Assembly (NCBI GenBank): GCA_009767595.1
Contig: VSDK01004377.1
Coordinates: 245,701-309,700 of the forward strand
Source of the DNA: Symbiodinium kawagutii
Lineage: Eukaryota; Sar; Dinophyceae; Suessiales; Symbiodiniaceae
Length of the DNA stretch: 64,000 bases
Direction of reading: 5' to 3'
The position numbers and the translations under genes are program-made. Below, one piece after another: positions 15,001-23,500 of this stretch; the first letter of the stretch is position 1, and every line of letters begins with the position of its first letter. Below the pieces are notes generated by a model. That model did not search any database and was not told the DNA's origin. It was given only the letters and a program-made list of their open reading frames with translations.

Positions 15001-16397
15001 GAAGTTTCAATGAGGTTCTTTCAATCATCAAACACAACTACATCTATACATCCAAACCACATCCAAACAGCACCTAGAAATCAAGACACCACTCTGACTC
15101 TGCATATTTCTGAAAGATACCTTCACCTGGTCCCATCACCTTGTCAAACCGTCGTTTGTGGATGCAAGCATCCGTGATCCTGTAGATTTGTAGATACCGA
15201 TCTTCCAAACCATTCTCTCCAGAGCTGCCAAGGAAAAAAAACAGCTAATCGAACACAGCACCCACCCACCCACCCACCCAACTACCCAACCAACCAACCA
15301 CTGCCACAGCTGCCTCTCAGTGATGGCCAAGGTATGTCTGCTGCCCGCAGCAACATCCACGCAGCGCGACACACGCATTGCCTTGACCTCCGGTGAAAGG
15401 TGGCAACCCATCCGCGTTGCTTCACGTTGGCATATAGAAATGAATATCTACAGTATAACTACGTTTGACTCTATGTGTAAATAAATAAATATGTATATAT
15501 ATATATATACAAATATCAATCATATAGGTGTTTTTTATGTATTTGGATATTGATATATGGGTGTAAAAAGCGGCATGACAATGGTTGGCTTTATAGACTT
15601 CAGTGAACCTGGTATCATGGTTTGATTGGTGGTTCGGAGTGGATATTAGAATTGAACCATCGAGCCCGTTAAGAATTCACCACCATTGCTGCGAACACTT
15701 AATAAGCTCCTAGTTAGTTTATGGCGTGTAACAAGTAACAAGTCTTAATGGTTGATTGATGAGGATGGTGTTTGCGCAAATGCAACCATTGTCAGAGAGA
15801 ACCAACAATGACTGGGATATGACAACAATGATTGGGAAATTGTGCAAGCTGGGATGTTGCAACAGCAGCAACAACTACAACGTTCTACTGCTGCTACTCC
15901 TTGGACCCATGACAACGACAAGACAGGAGAATACCCAGGCCAAGAGAAACTAATACAGCTGGTATTCTGGTACATTCTGGTTGCAGATTCGCTCATCAGA
16001 CTCATCTTGTCCTCTTGAAAATTCGCAGAAAATCTGTTTGCAACCCACTTGGATGGGCATCCCCCACTTAGGAAGTGGACACTAACCATCGTTTCGAGGG
16101 GTTAGTTCAGCTACCTCATAGGGCGTGACTGACCGTGGTTACAGTTACAACCCCATCCAAGCACCCAAGCTCCCCCCCCCCACCTGCTCGGGACGAAAGC
16201 GTGGCTTGGTGTCTCCCAAACCCAGCTGGCCATGCTCGTTGCAGCCCCAGGCCCACAGCAAACCACTGGCGGTGCGAGCCAACGAGTGACTGGCACCACA
16301 GCACACACCTGGCGGCCAGTGATGCTGCGCACGAAAGGATCAACTAGTCGATGTGATGCTGGTAAATGAGAATCCCTCCAGGATAGGTGTTCCTGGT

Positions 16398-16468
<71 letters not shown>

Positions 16469-17537
16469 GTTAACATTGACATTGATGATGTTTAGCCATC
16501 GATGAGGGTTGACCTTTTGCTATTCATGGCTGATGACCATGGTTGACCTTGTGATTTGACTCTAATGAGACAGATTGGATCGTTATTAGCGATATGTTCA
16601 AACAAGGGTGTGTGTGTGTGAACTAGGAAAAGTGAAGACTTCAAACAATTGAATGTCCAATGGCATCATCCATCGATGGTCAACTAAGCAGTAGTAGCTT
16701 AGTAGTTCCCTCATCTGGTGCAAATGCGTCTCTCTGCAGCAGCGCCAAAATCGCAGTGGCAACAACTGACTTCATCCAGCTCAAAAGAATTTGAACTAAC
16801 AATGATTCATCAATATTAACCATTATCGGATCATCAATCAACAATATCAATCAGCTTTAAACAAGTACGATGCTCATCATTTACCATGATCAGTCACTTA
16901 AAAAGTATTGTTCAACCATTGTCACTCACTATTATTCATAGACCTATCATCATTGTCAAGCGTCATCAACCATTACAAAACAAATTTACGCCCTATACAA
17001 TCACTCTCAACCAATTAAAAATGATTGTTGTACTATCAATCGCTATCAACAGTCGATCATTGTGATTTACCATTATCAAGCCATGATGAACAATCATCAG
17101 CAAACGTGATTAATCCAATGTTCGGCATGCATGCCACAATCCAACAGTCCCCGCCAATAGGAGTGGTCCATAGATTCCTCCACGGGTAAATTGTCCGACA
17201 CATAGAGCTTCATGCTTACCCGGTCAATGACTGTCGAACAGGTGGAACCAGTGTTGGCCTCGAGCTACACGGATTATTACCCCCAGTAACAAATTGTTAA
17301 TCAGCATTGGTCACTATCCACTGTTCTCACTTGTTTTTTTGCATTATTCATCACTATCAAGCTGGTGATGTTTTCAAAATAGGGGTGCTTCTCAAGTCAC
17401 AGGGGTACCCCCAATGATCATCCAACATCAGTCATTTATAGTACTAAACCAACCATAGCTTTGAGAGTCCCATACGGCTTGAGAAACCACCATATATTTG
17501 GTATAAGCCACTACTCTTGCTCGTGATCCCCTAGTTT

Positions 17538-17595
<58 letters not shown>

Positions 17596-20500
17596 CCATC
17601 ACCATCATCATCATCATCATCATCCATGAATCAGCTAGTCAACCACCTATCTAATCTATGGATCATTTGCATCCATGAATCAGCTAGTTAACCACCATGC
17701 AGTTGGTATCATCCCCTATCATTAATCATCAACATCCATTAATCAAATACTTAACCACTTCAACCACCTATCTATGGATCATATAGCTAGTATCATCCCC
17801 TATTTTTGTTGCTTATCATCCCCTTATGACCAACCATTCACCAGCTTCACCACCACCCCGGTGCCAGGCCACGCACCACCGGGCGCAAGTGCAGTGCGGC
17901 AACGGGCTTGGGGGTGGCGCTGCTCACGAAATCGCCCAAGCCCAGCTGGCCGTGCTTGTTCTCCTTGGAGGCTGCAACCGCTGCGACGAACGATGGAGTC
18001 ACTAGCTGCAGTGATTTAGCCAGTGATTTAGCCAGTGATTAGCCAGTGATTAGCCAGTTATTTAGCCAGTGATTTAGCCAGTGATTTGCCAGTGATTTAG
18101 CCAGTAATTTAGCCAGTGATTAGCCATTCACGGTTGATGAACCATGGTTCATACTCATTGTCAATAATTAATGATTGGTTGATCAGCGAATGGCCAATTG
18201 ATGGCAACACTGGCTGGTCAACGGATGGCTAATCATCGACGGTAGAACTGCTCAATTAGCTATTGCTCGATGATAAGTCAGGGAATGGTGTTCAGTTAAT
18301 TAATGACTATCGTTTGTTGATCGATGGTCCATAAATATACAGTCATACTACTAGCTAACAATAATCGATGAGCTTTTTCGTAATCACTAGTCAGTTCATC
18401 ATTGATTACCCATGGATTACTTTAATTGACCAGCAGTCATTGATTAACCACTGGTAAATGGCTAATTGACCAGCTTTGCCATTGATTACCAATATGACAC
18501 ATGCATGAATCATTGTTTGTCAACCAGTGATTCAGAAACATTAATCCATCTTTGAGTACTTTTAGCTAGCTAGTATTACCATTGACTAACAATTGATTGA
18601 TCAACTAACCATTAATGATGAACTTTAACTCATCATTGATTATAACTATAATTGATAAGCATCAGGTATGAATCTCCATCAGTCAGAGCGCTATGCGCAT
18701 ATCTGATGCGGCAGGGATTGACGATATGCTATCCTGATTGATAAACACCCATCCCATCCCAAAACCAATCAATTGTCGACAAGCAGCGGAGGCAAATGTG
18801 TCACTGTCATTTTCAGTTTATGGCAGATATATAATATTGATAGTTCATTGATGTTTCAGCAGAACCATCGTTGAAACAATGATGCCGGACGGAGGTCAAT
18901 GATTCGGTTGCTGTTGGTTGAGACTGAGCGCTGATGTATCCAGCCACCACCCCTAATCAGTGCAAAGCAAGCACCAAACAACAAATGCTGCTTGGAAGCG
19001 GCTGCCAACTCGTGATCCGTGATGTTGGAAGAAAAAATTCAAACATGTCCAACAGTCAGTGGTGATCTTCAAGTAAGATCGCCCTAGAAAGCGTCAATCC
19101 TACCGCTAATGCACAAACCATCCCATAGTCAGTCCGTCGAAAATCTCACACAAATCATAATCCACCACCGAGCCTGATGGTAATCTATGACTCAAAACCG
19201 ACTTGTGACTGAAAAGCTGAGCAACCACCCTTGGCTACCATCCAAGCTTGTAGAATCTATAGCTACCAGTGGTGATCCCCCAAGCTGCTATGCAACCACC
19301 CTTGGCTCAGCTGAGCTTCTCCGAAGGCCAACACCTCGCAACAACGAAGGCAGCCAGCGCGAACCCAGTGGATCCCAGTGGTTGAAATCTACACGGATGT
19401 TGAATCGGGGGCAAAGGTCCTGTACGAATTAGTGAAGCCACTTGCGGCTTCGGATTGCCAAGTGGTGGTTTCTCCCAAATAAGAGTACCCCCAAATCATC
19501 CTTATTTAACCATGATTAGTAATAAGCCCACCATTCTGGGGGCTTCCCTATTTTGAGAAACCTCCATGTATCACCTGAGTACATTGCCGACTCATGGCAT
19601 AACACAACTCTGGGATTTGTTTCGGTGACAGCTCATACTGACAAATGGATGACAGGATTTGCAATTACAATCTGAGCTTATCACGTCATAATAGGTTGAT
19701 ATATGATATATATATATATGTCATTAATCACCATTTTTCATAGGTACCGTAACTCATTTGGAAAAAATCGCTGTTCTCTGGCTTGTGTTTCAACCCCCAT
19801 GAAAAATGTGCTAGTCAAGCAACCATGTGTTAATACTCACTAAGGAAACCAACCAGTTCTCTTCCACAAAGTCCTGATCCCAACAGGGAGGCCAAGTGGG
19901 CTAAGTCTTCCCAGTGGCCTTTCCAGATCGACTCAAGGCAATGCAGTGGGATTCTCCGGCGCAAAGCTGCAGCAGTTGGTTCTCTTCTTTGGACAACTTC
20001 ACACGCTCCTCTGGCTGCACCGTGGCTTGGGACAGACGGTGACCAGCGATGGCTTAGGGCTGCGATGTCCTTTGCATATCCGGACTTCGCATATTTTGAT
20101 ACAACAAAAATCACAATTGAAGCTACAAAACATAATGTTATAAATATTCAAAAATGAGCAGTTATGTTATGTTAGCATCCGGTGTTCTCAAAATGTTGAT
20201 TCTAACATAGCTGCTCATTTGTTGCTTGCCCAGATCTGCTTGAGGAATACACCTTTGGCACAGTCAACTTGGCAACTCCATCGGAACTGTTTGAATTCCT
20301 AATGGGACTTAACAAGATTTCAAAGGCATGACACGCACCGCATCTTTATGTGGCTTCTTCCTGGTTTTTACAAACCAAATCTCTCATTTCACTGGAAAGC
20401 GACAGATTGTCTCGTCCAGCCCATGGGGCTGTTATTCTAAACGGGGCAAGTCTACCATGCGTAGCTTCCTAAGTCACGGTAAATTCCGCTGGGAAAGAAT

Positions 20501-23500
20501 TCACCCCTTGGGGCCATTTACAAATGGGGCAGCCCAACCCACACCACCCGCTTGCACAAACAGCAGGGAGCAGATTGGCTTTTAGGCACCGCGGGGCTCA
20601 CCAATTTGGGCGTTTAGAAATCTTGTACCACAGTGTTTCCGTCCTCAAATGATCCACGTTTATCCTACTCGAGAGCCAGTGACTTAGCATCAAATAGGGG
20701 GATATTCACAGCTGGATCTCCCATTATCGAGGTTACTGTCCGTATGCTTCCCTTTTTCGATTTCTTATTGCCGGTTGTCAACCCATCATGACTGAAACAC
20801 CCATCATGGCCAATCATTGCCATCCTTCGGAGGCATCATTCACTTCCCCTCATTCTAAAGCATCAACCATCAGTCTCATTCACCATTAGCCATCATCAAT
20901 CATCATTAACCCTTATTGAACCACCTTTCCGCCACCATTCATCTGTAACCCTCATTGAACCACCCTTCCACCACCATCTGGCAGTGGGTCAGTTCACCCT
21001 GTACCCCTGGTTCCCCTATCATTAGCCAGGCTGTTTTCCCTACAGTTTTGTTGGTGAACTTATCCCCCATGAAATTGGCTGGTTAAAGCCTTGACCCATG
21101 GCCATATATAGCTGGTATACCCCCGGCAATTGTTGCCTATTATATCTCATTATCATTAACCATTAATTAACCAGCTAGTTAACCATGGTTGTTGGGGTTA
21201 TCCCCCTACTATCAACCATTAATCCCCTATCTAACCAGCTATTCTGGTTGGTTCACTGCTTGACCCAGCTCGCCATCGACCACCATGACCCGTCACCGCT
21301 CCTTGTCATCGCGATCGGCGCCTCCCATGCCCAGTTGCCCGCGGTCACCACGACCAACGCCCATCAAACGACCGTCCAGCTTGCCCGCCAGCACCTGGCG
21401 ACGTAGCACCGCGGTCATCTTTAGGCATCATTAGCCATCATGAACCATCACCAAACATCAGCAAATTGCAGGCTGGCAACCAGAAAAATGAGGTTGGGAG
21501 ATTGGTAACCAGAAAGAAATAAGAAGAAAAAGCCCGACACAAGAGCCAATTGAAGTCAAGAGAATTATTTGGCAATTGATTTTTATCACTAGAGATGCCT
21601 GAAAATGCCATCAGCAACAACGATCCGAATGATAGGAATCAGATCGAAATGACAACGACGTCGCGTTGCGATGGTGTGCTCAGGTCCGGTTGCCGGGACC
21701 TGTAAGGGGCACAGTTTTGGGCCCACCAAATGATCAGCCAATGAATGAAACAAATGAATGAAACAAGGCATCATAAATCAGTACATAAATCATAGATAAG
21801 TTAGATAAATCATAAACAATTTATGTAGATAGTCATGATAAATGAATGAAGATAATCATATAGACAATCATTAGATAAATCAGAGATCATTAGATCATGA
21901 GCTGAATCCCAAGGGCAAATCTGTAAAGCGATGGCAACCAACAGAAAGGTGGAAACATGTACTGTCAACAACTCTTGTAGAATCATCTGGTTGGTAGTTT
22001 CAATCCCTACCGAAAAATATGAGTCAACCAACCATTTGATTTCTTAATAATCACTAGAGAAAATAAGACATGTCAATCAAACCACCAGCCGGTCATCCAA
22101 TTCTGGTTAACCCAAAACATGGACACTGCATCCTGTCCTCGCGATCGCCATCTCCCTTCCAGGTCATGCTGAGCCATTGTTTGACTCCTGTTGCTAGGCT
22201 GGCTTTCACCAGTTGCTACTCACCAGTTCAGTTAGGAACCAGTCTGGATGGTTGAAGTCACTCCTTAATTAGTAATAATTCATCAGATTTCATCAGTTTG
22301 GTTCCCACAGTGTATATTTGCCCGTGCTCAACAGCGGAGTTTCTGGACAGGGCACAGTAAATCCGTTGCCGGCAGCCACACTTTCCACCGGCAAATGCTC
22401 AATGGAATCGATTTTGAAGGGCTTGGTGCGCTTTCCCGACCGACCCAATTGGCCAGAGTCGTTGTCGCCAGCGGTGTAGACGATACCGTCTGCAGTCAAC
22501 CACCTGGCTTCCGACAGGTTCCAATGTTGGGTGCTGCTATTCCAACAGCAAAACCATGCCCTATGTTTCCACCATTATAGAAGGTGACCAACCCCAGTTC
22601 CAACGAGCTGGTAGAAACCTGCTGGTTACCTACTATAATGGAAACTGGAAGCATAGGGGCTTATATTAAGCCAACATCAACGGATCTTATTGGTTCAAAG
22701 TAGTGGATCATTTTTTGTTGATTAGTCCTATTGACTATTGATATCGACATCTATGCGGCCAAAACATTCCGTTCTAATCAGTGGATATCCACGTTCATTC
22801 ACAACTCCACGAAATCATGAATCATCCATTGCTCACTTGTATACACAAATCATACGAACAAGTCCGCAAAAACTCCAAGATTCTGCAGCCCCAGAACCCA
22901 CCTCCAACCCATCCCACCCATCCCACCCTCAGCTTCTCGACCAAGGCGCAGGGAGTGCTTCAACGACATCGCGCAGCTGCAAATGGTGGCGCTTTCCAAG
23001 CTTCGCAGTTCAGTGGCTTCGAAGACCTTGTCGTCGTCGTCATCCAGCACCTGGATGTGCAGCTGGGCTTAAGTGGGACATGACATGGCAAGAAACATCA
23101 AGAAACCCTACACTGTAGCTGAACAAACCCCTGTGGCCCTGCAACTATGGTGAATGTTACCAGTTACATCCAGTTACATCCAGTTACATCCAGTTACATC
23201 CAGTTACATCCAGTTGCTAGCTGAAGATCGCACGTCGTCCAGCCGCATGGGATACCAAGCTGGCCACCCGTTTTTCGCCAAGGGGACGCCGCATCCCAGC
23301 TGTCCATCGGAGTTGTTTCCCATGGCCAGCACCACGGACGCAGCGCTGGCGGCTTCATCAACCTCCATGGGACCGTCCGCGTCCTGGTGGGGCACCGGCC
23401 ACCGCTGCAACCTGTTGGGGGTGGAAATGGTGGTTTCTTACCACAGGGCCTATAGATAAACTATAGGTAATAAAATGACACCATTGTAGTGATAAACAAA

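Noticed and set aside
16184..16340. Apparent frameshift inside the RCC1 exon (SITGRQVCAV then CGASHSLA in another frame)
   Set aside because: An acceptor CCGCCAG at 16,309 starts the exon in the correct frame, so the upstream part is just intron.
16111..16482. ORF with a poly-isoleucine run
   Set aside because: It reads through the ATG trinucleotide array.
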